Of a stretch of 64,000 nucleotides of DNA, positions 34,850 through 44,818 are shown piece by piece. Each line of letters starts with the position of its first letter. Position 1 is the stretch's first letter. The position numbers were made by a program, and so were the translations under genes. The notes beneath the pieces were generated by a model, which searched no databases, was not told where the DNA came from, and worked only from the letters and a program-made list of their open reading frames with translations. Source of the DNA: Hevea brasiliensis (lineage: Eukaryota > Streptophyta > Magnoliopsida > Malpighiales > Euphorbiaceae). The stretch spans positions 78,140,979 through 78,204,978 of the forward strand of contig NC_079501.1 of assembly GCF_030052815.1 (NCBI RefSeq), in the 5' to 3' direction.

Positions 34850-37009
34850 TATGCAAAAAATCTCGAAGTAAAATCTATACTCAACAAAACCAAGTGTTTC
34901 AGAAGTTCAGGAGAAGGAAAAAGCAACTATGGCTCAAGAGCTCTGGGTCACCTCATCATCACTCTCAAAGAACTCTGTGTGTAGGACTGACATATGACTT
35001 GCAGGTTTGCGGACACGTCCAACAAAAACTCATATCCTAATTTGTCTTTTGGACTGGCAGCACCTAATGTGGTTGCTTCCCTCATCTGTGCTCTCCCACC
35101 TCGAACTGACGGACCTCCACTAGTGGTCCTCACCATCTATGCCCGAAGATCTACATGCTCTTTCTCTCGGAGCTCTAGTGTCTGTTGGGTTTCCTATAAC
35201 TGGCGCCTATTGTCATCCAAAGCATGCTTGTTATCCTCCAAAGTAGTCTGTACAATAAATAAATGTTCACTGTGAGTAAAATCATGCATACATGCATAAT
35301 TATATAAATTGTACTTATCTACAATGTAGCTGTACTTGAGTGGATGGACTCATTTGCAGAAGAGCATGCTTGTAATAGTACTTGCCAGTCTCGCAAGGGA
35401 TCTATACTAGAATGGACATAATCAACAAGTGTACCAAGCAACAATGAAATATGGGAAATTAGAAAGTAGTTCGAAAATACTCACATGAGTCATATCATCG
35501 CTAGAGAAGAGTATAGGGTCGGATGGGCTGATCTGGAGGTGAAGCTGCAAGAAATGCCCCTAGACATTGTGAGCAAAGATGCAAGTATCCTGCCTGGAAT
35601 AAAGGTCACCAAGCACCACATTAGCTGCTGATCCGCTAGCACCCCTCTTCTTCTTTCCCTTATTGTAGGTGGTCTGCTGTAATTAGAAAAATAAAAAGAA
35701 CAGTCAATGTCAAAATGAAAAGGACAATGAGAAAAATTAATAGAGAGATACTCATAGAACTAGAGGCTCTACGAATAGGGCCAGTAGGTTTGGGTGAATT
35801 AGATCCTCAGGAGCACAAATGGCTACTAATCTCCTCACAATAAATCCCTCCACGAAGGTGGCGTAGTCTCCACCATCAGCAGCTAACAATGCTCCAAAGT
35901 CAGTCCCCTCTCGACCCTCTGCAGAAGTGTCTTGTGTAAGGAGATGCCTGAAATACATGTCCAAAGGCGAGTCCAATGGTACTTTGCTTTCCTGCATGCC
36001 ACGGTACCAATGGTGGATGCGCTCCCCCAAATACCAAACCTGATAGCATGGACCCTCAAAAAGAACCTGCGACTGGGTATAAGTGAATGCGGCCCTCATT
36101 TTAGCTGGCCATGCATCAAGAGCCTCAAGCTAGTATCCCCTATCAATATGAACAGATGAAGCAATAAAAAGGGGAATTAGATATAGAAAGAATAGTAACA
36201 ACTTATGTTGAATAGGATATGGGAACTTGGATACTCTATCTTAAGTAAGAAGGTCAAGATATCGCTACATCCTGGGAAGACTATGCGCTTTAGCTTTCTT
36301 GTCCTTTTTCCTCCAAAGCCATGCACCAAAATGGGGGAAGTTGGTATGGAATCCATCAACCATGTTAGGATCAGGCACGATCCTTAGCTCATATTCCCAA
36401 ATCTATAATAGGAAAATAATAGAATAAAGAAGGTATAAAGTCAACATAAGGATTAGAATAGACAAGAAATTGGAAATAAAAAGGGGAAAGAAAACATACC
36501 TCCAATAGGTGCTAAAACCTGACCATACCAATCATATCCCTGCAACACATGTCGATACCTTTTTATAGATAAGCAAGGGAGGCCTCACAACAATTGTAGG
36601 TGGGAATGAGGATGATATCCTCCAAAGTTGTAATAAAGGCCAAATTTATAGTGGATCCATGATCACAGAATAATGTGGCCCCAAGAGTATATAGAATAAA
36701 ACACTTGACAATGTGATCTTTCCCTGCGAGCTCAGTCCTAGCAAACTCCTAGGAATGGGTCAATAAATTGAGAATAATGCCTGTCTTCTCAAAGTGTTGC
36801 ACTTGGGCATCAGAGCCCCTATAATCAGTGTCTAAAGGGACAATGCCCTCGGTGCAGGGAAGGCTAGTAAGTGCTGCAAAATCTAATGGAGTGAAGGTGA
36901 TCTCCCTAACCCGTGGGTGGCAGAATGCATGTGTTGACTCCCACCATTTCTCACATAAGGCAGATAAGATGCACCAATCACTGTGGAAGCGATAATGGGT
37001 GGGAAGCAT
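34850..37009 (-). pseudogene. Antisense plant mobile domain (PMD) gene remnant
   Basis: Minus-strand pieces in order: 37009-36749 (CEKWWESTHAFCHPRVREIT, FTPLDFAALTSLPC), then about 36720-36550 (CFILYTLGATLFCDHGST and EDIILIPTYNCCEASLAYL), then 36099-35752 (YQVWYLGERIHHWYRGM). Near 35260-34950 is a charged, coiled-coil-like tail (TLEDNKHALDDNRRQL, TLELREKEHVDLRA). The first two pieces are the hallmark of the plant mobile domain (PF10536; 'aminotransferase-like'), found both in host genes and in transposable elements. Gaps between pieces could be introns or decay; stops occur within the alignable parts. It lies downstream of and opposite to the Tat remnants and beside the DUF7745-like gene, so element-borne origin is likely. 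It is not an aminotransferase in any proven sense. Confidence 0.62.
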
Positions 37010-38695
37010 CTAGACAAACTTTATAAAACTAGTCACAGTAATGGGAGCCTTCATCGCACTGCTGAAGCCCTCATAAAAGGTGTGGATATCAATCACATTC
37101 CCATGACCCCAAATAAAGGCCACATTAGCCTATTTGAAATAATAAATAAACTCAGTCAAAAATTTTCAATTTATAATAATTGATGTTTATTGTTTTCCTT
37201 TTTATGTCTACATTTCAAATAATATGCTCATGCATTTTCTAGATTGTGTAGATTTCAATAAGAGTTTAACTATGCTAAAAATAATAATGAACTTTATTTA
37301 AGTAATTATTAGTCTTTATGTGTAGATCTTTAAGTCTGCATAAATAGGTTGAGCAATGCATATTGAAAAGACTAGAAATAATTAGGGCATTCTAATTTGA
37401 CTTTATATTAATGTGGCTTTCATTAATTTTTAAGTGATTTAAGTCTTCTGATTGCCCATACACGCACCTATGTCATGATATGCATTTAAAAATTAGATTG
37501 TCACAAATTATGAATTTTTGAATTTTGCATTAAATTCGGGGTTTTGTTGTTTAATCTTAGTTAAAAACAATGTGTTTATGGTAATTCTTGATGTTTGACA
37601 TAATTTAACAAGTTTAAAAGTTGTAGGGGTTGAAATATGGATCAAACCATCTTCATACGCATGGAATGGATGGAGAACAGGTCAAGAACTTGCGAAGAAC
37701 GCGTTCAAGACTAAACCTTCACATGTGTGGTCCAAACCTGAGTGTGTGGGACTTGCAGGTCCCAGGACCTGCTTACACAGGTCCATTTGTGTGCGCAGGG
37801 TGAGTGGCATTTCACCATTGGCTCTATTTCAAATCGTTTTTCTAACGACTTTTAGTTCAAATAACATATTTTATACACAAACAACCTAAACGTGGAGTCT
37901 ACAACACTCATAAATGCAAATCTACCCTATTTTTTACATTATGCCATTTTATAAATTCTAACCCATTTTCTTTAATTTCATGTATTTTAGGCAAAAATAA
38001 AAAGTTTGGATCAGAGGCTTACCAGTGTTGAAGAGCAATAAGACTCTGGGTTAGGATGAAGAGGCACTGGACACCCTCAGAAAATGCTGACCAACGCAAC
38101 ATTAATGATTTATGGGAGTAGGGTGAACCATTGTTGTTTTTGGATCTAAGAATGTTCGAAGAGTGTTTGAGAGTGTTTATAATTCAAAAAAAGGGCAGAA
38201 GTAGAGAGAGAGTGCAGCTGTGTGGGAAGTGAAAGGGACCTTTCCCTTTTACACTTAACGTGTCTCTTAAAATTGCACCATTTTTAGAGACATGGGCGCA
38301 CATGTCAATGCTTGTGAACGTATGTCCCTGTGACCTGCATGCATATCTTATACGCAGAGGCATTTTGGTCATTTCGTGTTAATTTTCTCACATTTTTTTT
38401 TTATGCTTTTGAGCACATTTAATATCCAAAAGTCTATTTTATTCATAGTTTAAAAAGTCCATTACATCATAAAGCACAATACTTTAAATCCAATATTTTG
38501 GATTTTTTAAATATTTAAATCTATTTTTCTCCTGATGAACCCTCTTTTTTCTTTGGTATTTCAGGATTTTGCATTGGCTTGACTTCTTAAGAAGTTTCTC
38601 TAGTTGCAGCTTTTGATGACTTGTTGGCAAAAGTCATTGCAAGAAATTTTGCATACTCTACATCAACTTCTTAACTCCATCTAAGTAGTTTGTTC
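37010..38695. other. No gene recognised between the PMD remnant and the LINE
   Basis: AT-rich sequence with short open frames only. Two stretches (37700-37800 and 38230-38370) are relatively GC-rich and recall the 34570-34640 segment (CGTGCACATTTG / GTGCATGCAGATC-type phrases). They may belong to untranslated parts of the same Tat-related element. No LTR boundary was found, so the right end of the Tat element stays undefined. Confidence 0.4.
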
Positions 38696-38776
38696 TTAGT
38701 TGGTCCCAAGCCCGAATAAAGGAGGAGGGTTGCGGTAGGTCACAACTAGCATAAAAATTTCATCATACCTCATGAT

Positions 38777-39845
38777 ATGGATTCTTACGATATAAACGTT
38801 GGGGCATCCTCTATATATGACGCGCCACATTGGAGCCTGGGTGTAGTGAGAAATATGCATGGGTGTAGGGTGTTCGCAGAAAGGAACGCGCTATGTCGAC
38901 GCATGGGTGTGGTGTTAAATGAGCAAGGGTTCCCACATTATAGACGAGTGTGGGTAAAGAAGTTAGTCCATAGAACAGATAGTAGAATAGTTAGTGGAAT
39001 AGAACATAAGATAGGCTTAGAGAATAATAGAATATATCATAAAAGGAGATCAATTAGGAAGGAACTGGATAGGAGGAGGATCAGGGTTAGTACTTGGAAT
39101 GTTGGATCACTTATAGGAAAATTAATGGAGCTTATGGATACCTTGGAAAAGAGAAGAGTGAATATTGCTTGGATTCAGGAGACTAAATGGGTAGGAGAGA
39201 AAAGCAAGGAAGTGGGTAATTCATGATACAAACTGTGGTTTACCAGAAAAGAGAGGAACAAGAACAAAGTGGGCATGATCATAGATAGGACATTGAAAGA
39301 TGTTGTAATAACTGTGAAAAGAGTAGAAGATAGAATTATACTAGTAAAACTAGTACTAGAAGAAGAAACAATATATATAGTTAGTGCTTATGTCCCATAA
39401 ATAGGATTAGATAGTGAAAGTAAATAAAGATTTTGGGAAGATATGGATGATCTAATGCAAAGTATATCAAATGAAGAGAATGTTATCATCGGTGGAGATT
39501 TGAATGGTTATGTAGGAAGTGATAGGCAAAGTTATGAGAATGTTCATGGAGGTTTTGGTTTTGGTAGCCAAAATGAGGGGAAAAGCATCATGAATTTTGC
39601 CATGGCGTATGACCTAATACTAGCAAATACCTACTTTATAAAAAGGGAGTCGCATTTAGTGACTTTTAAAAGTGAACAACATAGAAGCCAAATTGACTTC
39701 CTCTTAACTAGGAAGACAAATAGAGCTTTATGTAAGGATTGTAAGGTTATTTCGGGAGAGGCTTTAACAAATCAATATCGGTTAGTGGTCTTGAATATCA
39801 AGTTTAGGAACAATTCAAGTAAGGCTAGAAGAAATATTGTAGCTT
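38777..39845 (+). pseudogene. LINE endonuclease (EEP family) region
   Basis: Frame 38777-39226 contains IRVSTWNVGSLIGKLMELMD and VNIAWIQETKWVGEKSKE, which carry the Asn and Glu of the apurinic-type endonuclease active site. After two stops it resumes at 39443 with VIIGGDLNGYVGSDR (the D-x-N motif) and HRSQIDFLLTRK (catalytic Asp). The usual final S-D-H is replaced near LTNQYRLVV. The enzyme would nick target DNA to prime reverse transcription. Interrupting stops lie at 39224, 39398, 39424 and 39845. Confidence 0.88.
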
Positions 39846-39989
39846 GAATAAAGTGGTGGGAGTTCAAAGGTGTAAAGCAAGTGAAGTTTAAAAAAGAGTT
39901 TCCCGAGTTTAAAACATAGAAGCTGGATGTAGAGACCAATGGTATATGGATACAAATGACATCAAATTAGAAAAGTAGCTAGAAAAGTA

Positions 39990-41283
39990 CTTAGAGAGTC
40001 TAGAGGACATAAACCACCCTCAAAAGAGAGTGGTGGTGAATGAGGAAGTACAAAAAGCGGTGAAGAGAAAGAGGGAATTGTATAAGAAATTACCTAAGTA
40101 TAGTAATAATGAGGCTTATGAACAGTACAAAATAACAAAAAAATAGGCAAAAAAGGAGGTTAATCAAGCAAGAGTGCAGGCCTTTGAAAAGTTGTATGAG
40201 AAACTTAGAACTAAAGAATGGGAGAAAGATATTTATAGATTAGCCAGGAGGGGAGAAAAGAAATGTTAACATCTTAATCAAGTTATGTGCATTAAGGATA
40301 AAGAAGGAAAAAATATTGGTGAAAGATGAGAACATTAAAGAAAGATGGAGAAATTATTTTAATGATCTCTTTAATAATAGTCAAAGTAGTAATAGCGTGA
40401 ATATAGATTAAAGAGCAATAGAAAAGAATGTGAATTACACTAGAATAATTAGATCTTTAGAAGTGAAAGAAGCACTTAAGAGAATGAAAGTGGATAAAGC
40501 CTATGGACCTGATGGAATACCAATTGAAGTGTGAAAGTATTTGGGAGATGTGGGAGTGGCATGATTAACTAAATTATTTAATAAGATTCTAGACTAAAAA
40601 AAAATGCTTGATGAATAGAAGAGGAGTATTTTAGTCCCTATTTTTAAAAATAAGGAAGACATACAGAGTTGCTTAAACTATAGGGGAATTAAACTCATGA
40701 GCCATACTATGAAATTGTGGGAGAGAGTTTTGAAACATTGACTACGTCATGACACTTCTATCACTCCTAATCAATTTGGCTTCATGTCCGGTCGTTCAAC
40801 TATGGAAGCGATCTCTCTTATTAAGAGCTTGATGGAGAAATATAGAGATGCGAAGAAAGATCTATATGTGATTTTTATCTATTTGGAGAAGACTTATGAC
40901 AATATTCCAAAAGATGTCTTATGATGAGTGTTAGAACAAAAGAGGGTATCTATTAGGTACATACAAATATTGAAAGATATGTATAAAGGAGCAACTACTA
41001 TTATGTGCACAGTGAAAAGGGACACAAGAGATTTTCCTATCTAGTTGGATTACACCAAAGTTCAACTATGAGCCCTTACCTTTTTATATTAGTTCTAGAT
41101 GAATTGACGAAACATATACAAGAGAGTATCTCTTGGTGCATGATATTTGCAGATGATATAGTTCTGATAGATGAAGGAGTTAATAGAGAGTTAAAGCTTT
41201 GGAGAAGTACTCTAGAGTCAAAGGGCTTTAAGTTAAGTAGAAGGAAGACAGAATACATGCATTGCAAGTTCAGTGAAGGCTGA
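39990..41283 (+). pseudogene. LINE reverse transcriptase region
   Basis: Recognisable in several frames: VKEALKRMKVDKAYGPDGIP, then ILVPIFKNKED with NYRGIKLMSH, FGFMSGRSTMEAI and LYVIFIYLEKTYDNIPKD (motif A, in which a Tyr replaces the usual catalytic Asp). Next come [20 protein letters not shown] (motif B) and [14 protein letters not shown] (motif C, FADD). The last open part is 41005-41283. Stops such as those at 40427 and 40534, and frameshifts near 40270 and 41000, disrupt it. Confidence 0.88.
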
Positions 41284-41928
41284 ACTAGTGATAAGGAAGG
41301 AGTTAGTTTGGATGGAGTGGTATTGCCCCAAAGTAATCACTTTAAATATCTCGACTCAATCCTTCAAGTAGATGGAGGATGTGAGGAGGATGTTAGTCAT
41401 AGAATTAAAGTCGGATGATTAAAGTGGAGACGTGCCACAGGAGTTTTATGTGATCTCAATATTCTCAATAAGTTGAAAGGAAAATTTTACTGTATAGCCA
41501 TATGACCGGCCATGTTATATGGTAGTGAGTGTTGGGCAATGAAGGAGTCGTATGTATCTAAGATGAGAGTTACGGAGATGAGAATATTAAGTTGGATGAG
41601 TGGCCATACTAGACTAGACAAAGTTCTTAATGAGAGTATTAGAGAAAAGGTAGGAGTGGTGCCAACTGAGGATAAGTTGAGAGAAGGGAGATTGAAGTGG
41701 TTTTGTCATGTGAAGCGTAGACATATGGAAGCTCTAGTTAGACAAGTGGAGCATATTAGGTTAGAGGATAGAAAGAAAAGAATGGGTAGACCTAGACTGA
41801 CTTGGAGGAGAGTAATACAACATGACCTAGAAGTATTATATATTTCTGAGGATTTAACTCAAAATCATTTAGAGTGGATAAAGAAAATCCATATAGCCGA
41901 CCCCAATAAATTTGGGATAAATGCTTAG
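41284..41928 (+). pseudogene. LINE C-terminal region
   Basis: Reads FKYLDSILQVDGGCEEDVSH and then, openly at 41512-41928, MLYGSECWAMKESYVSKMRV and MGRPRLTWRRVIQHDLE. These phrases close plant RTE polyproteins. The 26970-27120 fragment represents the last part of this region plus the 3' tail. Confidence 0.85.
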
Positions 41929-41938
41929 TTGAGTTGAA

Positions 41939-42990
41939 TATAGGTATATACTAGATTAGAGTTAAGGTTGAATTGGGGGCATGAGTCACTCCTTTGGTGT
42001 AGATGATAGCCTTGATATGAGGCTTTTATAAGTCATTATGAATTTATATTACCATTTTTCTCTTAATTAAAATTTGTTTTAGTAATTAATTATTTGTTAT
42101 ATTTTCAGTGTATGTTGCACTTTGTAATTATTTTAGCTTTTGCATTCTTTGATAGTGTTATCGTCCTTTTTGTTGGGCTTTGATTCCTTTTTGTTTGTGT
42201 GATCTTAACTCTTCAATTTTCAAGTGTAATTTAAATAGGTTTAGTTTCCATTAATTGAATTATTTTGATATGGTGAAATTATTTGAGCATTAGTGTAATT
42301 GTTTTAAATCTTCCAATGAGTAATGTGAGAGAATGGAGAATGGAAAGTATTATTGTATGCCCCGGATGGGCTGTGTTTATATATATTTATGAATTGCTCT
42401 ATTGTTTTATTATGTTTTAATAGGGGAAAATATTTAAATTTTAGGGGAAGTGTCAGAGAAATTTCAGTAGAATTTTTATTTATTTCATACAAAGTGTTTT
42501 AATTAGCTAATTAATTAATTATTTATTTAAGAACTACGTGGGTTCGATCCCTTATTTAATAGGGGTACGTAGGCAGTTTAAGGTAAATTGAACTTTACTT
42601 CAAGCCCAACCTGAACTTTTTCTAAATAAATTTTTCAATTGAATTTTCATTATCTATAGAGTTTTGTCCTTCAAACTGTTATTTTTGATGGTTCAGAAAT
42701 TTTCTTTTACATAAGAAGGTTTATTTAAATTTTGCTTTACTCATTTTATTACAAATTTTAGATTGTGAATATTGTTTCAATATTTGCTTGAATTATGATG
42801 TGTTAGCCTTACTAGTTGATTTGTAATTTTATTAGATGAATGGGCATTAGCTACTTAAGCCATAGAATAAATCAGTTAGTTTATAGGGCTGCCTTTCCTT
42901 GAGATTTCATGGAGGGGTGTGACAACCCACCTCTACTCAATATATGAAGGGAGGGGATAAGATTATAAACAACCCACCTCTGATGTAAAC
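41939..42990. other. Non-coding flank of gypsy-2 (right part duplicated)
   Basis: AT-rich, no gene. From 42192 onward it is repeated at 44819 and beyond. It includes ACTACGTGGGTTCGATCCC and GGGGTACGTAGGCAGTT (42531-42576), phrases that recall U5-type sequence of other plant LTR elements. It may therefore be an older LTR fragment, though no boundary is visible. Confidence 0.45.
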
Positions 42991-44779
42991 TACTTCCTCC
43001 ATTTCATATTGTTTGTCAGTTAGGACAATTACACAAAAATTAAGAAAATGATTGAACAATATTAATTATAATAAAAAAATACACCTTATGACTAAATTAT
43101 GTCTTTATTGAAGTACTCAAATTATAACTCTATTAATTCTCTCCTTTTGAGACACCCCTTACCCGTGTACAGTATACCCGAATAAGTAATGCCACACGGT
43201 GTACCGGCACACTCTAATATACCTTAATTAGTTTGTATCATGCTTTTGAATATAATTTATGAAATATAATTTATTTAAGCCATTTATCGAAATTATTATT
43301 TATTTGAGGTTCCGAAAATTTTAAAGAAAATCCGGCAGAGTACCGGCTAAAAATGGAGAAAACAGTTCTTCGAAACCTGTTAAAAACACTTCCAAATAAT
43401 TTCCAAATAATCCCAACTTCAATTCTTCAACAGAATCTCAATATCAAAATCTCACATTGTTCAGTTTCAGTTCTCAATCATCATTTCTCAGGGTTCTCAT
43501 ATATAAACAACAATTAAATACTCAAATTACTTCCATACATAACCATAAATCTTTATTATTTACATGAACCTCAAAATACATTACATAAATCCAAATATAT
43601 ATGAGAAAATAAAAATTTAATTACAAAATAACAAAATGACACCTAGTGCCCTACCAATGCACTGCAGGTAGTGAGGTGACACGGACATCGTGCAGAGTCA
43701 CAGGATGAACTCACCCAGTCTGCGGTCTACTGGGCTCACGATCTGTATCTCCAGAACCTACGCGTGGCAAAAGCAACGCGCTAAGCAATAATGCTTAGTG
43801 GTGCAATAATAAAATAAAAGAAATAGCAAGAAAATAGATATGTAGTGAATGTATATGTTTCATTTGTTTTGAATTTGTATATCATTAACTTTGTCCACTT
43901 TTATTCATTTGGTTGCCCAAGTAACCTACACTAGACGCATCGGATCGATAAACGGGTAAACCGCACCGGGTATCTAGTACTCGGCCCACACCATCGGTCA
44001 CGTATGCATCTCCCGGCAGGCAATGTAACAGCTAACAAGTCAGAATAATATCGTGCACAAGGCCAAATCTCAATGCAAGGTCGAATGGCTAAAAGCCATG
44101 AAATCGCAATGGCATATTGCCATGTGCAATACTGATAACTGAACCCTATTGGCATGCCAAACTATCTAAACCAATCTTGTTAGGTATACTAGGGCATTTG
44201 AAACTTTTAAATTCTTCAATTTGTGAATTTCAAGTTTTGGTGTCACTATTCACCTCATTGGTCAATAAAAATGTTGACTTTTGGATAGAAAATAGGTGTA
44301 TTGGTTTTAACACCCCAAACATACCACATTTTGTATTTAAAACTTGTTGGAATTGGTCACCATTACCATTTCTAACTTAAAACCAAGAGGGCAGAAAATT
44401 TCAGTTTTTGAAGCCCAACTTTACTGTTCCATTAAGCCCTGTTGCAGTGGGAATTTGAGGAAATGGTAAACATGAAAGTTGTTCCTTATTTTGTCTAGTT
44501 GAATTTATTTTTTTGAATCACTCCATTTGGAGTTTTGTAGCTCCAGATATGGTCCAAAAACCACAGCTGGCCGGATTGCCAATCTGCAGAATTGACCATA
44601 TCTACATTAACATGAACAGTGACTAGAATCACTTGGTTGGATGGGTTCTGGCCATAATTTGGGGTAGGTTCCTTCATGAAAGTTGTTTCTCTATGTCTTA
44701 ACTTGTTGCTGTAAAAATTTCAGGTCAATTGACCATATCTACAGTGAGTTATGGCCAAATGAATAGTTACTGTTCATTT
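42192..44779. repeat. Tandem duplication of 2.6 kb, first copy (flank plus partial LTR)
   Basis: This segment is repeated almost base for base at 44819-47406. It holds 956 bp of flank with the MITE half, then the first 1632 bp of a gypsy-2 LTR (43148-44779, plus-strand orientation). The two copies differ at few sites apart from clusters at CG-rich spots. The second copy runs on into a complete LTR. Confidence 0.9.
42991..43147. mobile_element. Left half of a Stowaway/mariner-like MITE, interrupted by gypsy-2
   Basis: TACTTCCTCCATTTCATATTG followed by GTCAGTTAGGACAATT matches the well-known 'CTCCCTCCGTCCCATAAT' end type of plant Stowaway/mariner elements, after a TA. The gypsy-2 LTR begins at 43148, so the other half should lie beyond the right end of gypsy-2, outside this window. 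A second copy sits at 45620-45776 because of the tandem duplication. Confidence 0.55.
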
Positions 44780-44818
44780 TCAAGTGTAATTTAAATTTTC
44801 AAGTGTTTGTGTGAGTTA
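44780..44818. other. Filler sequence at the duplication junction
   Basis: Between the end of copy 1 (GTTACTGTTCATTT) and the start of copy 2 (TGTTTGTGTGATCTTAAC) lie 39 bases made of short pieces found nearby. TTTTCAAGTGTAATTTAAA is a copy of about 42217-42235, TTTTCAAGTGT repeats again, and TGAGTTATG matches sequence just upstream at about 44742. This is the look of templated filler DNA from error-prone end joining or template switching. Confidence 0.8.

Larger units (their letters stand above)
38696..41938 (+). mobile_element. Near full-length RTE-clade LINE, inactive
   Basis: The 5' end is taken at GGTCCCAAGCCCGAATAAAGG, a phrase found near the start of plant RTE elements. The body encodes an AP-type endonuclease and a reverse transcriptase in one interrupted frame set. 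The 3' end is GGGATAAATGCTTAGTTGAGTTGA, a short tandem tail instead of poly(A), as in RTE LINEs. About 3.24 kb is close to the usual length. No target duplication could be matched around it. Many stops, mostly TAG or TGA in place of Trp, Arg or Gln, make it inactive. Confidence 0.88.

Noticed and set aside
42541..42551. GGTTCGATCCC resembles a tRNA T-arm / polymerase III B box
   Set aside because: No matching A box, acceptor stem or cloverleaf around it; the same phrase is simply copied in the duplication. Not a tRNA or SINE on this evidence.
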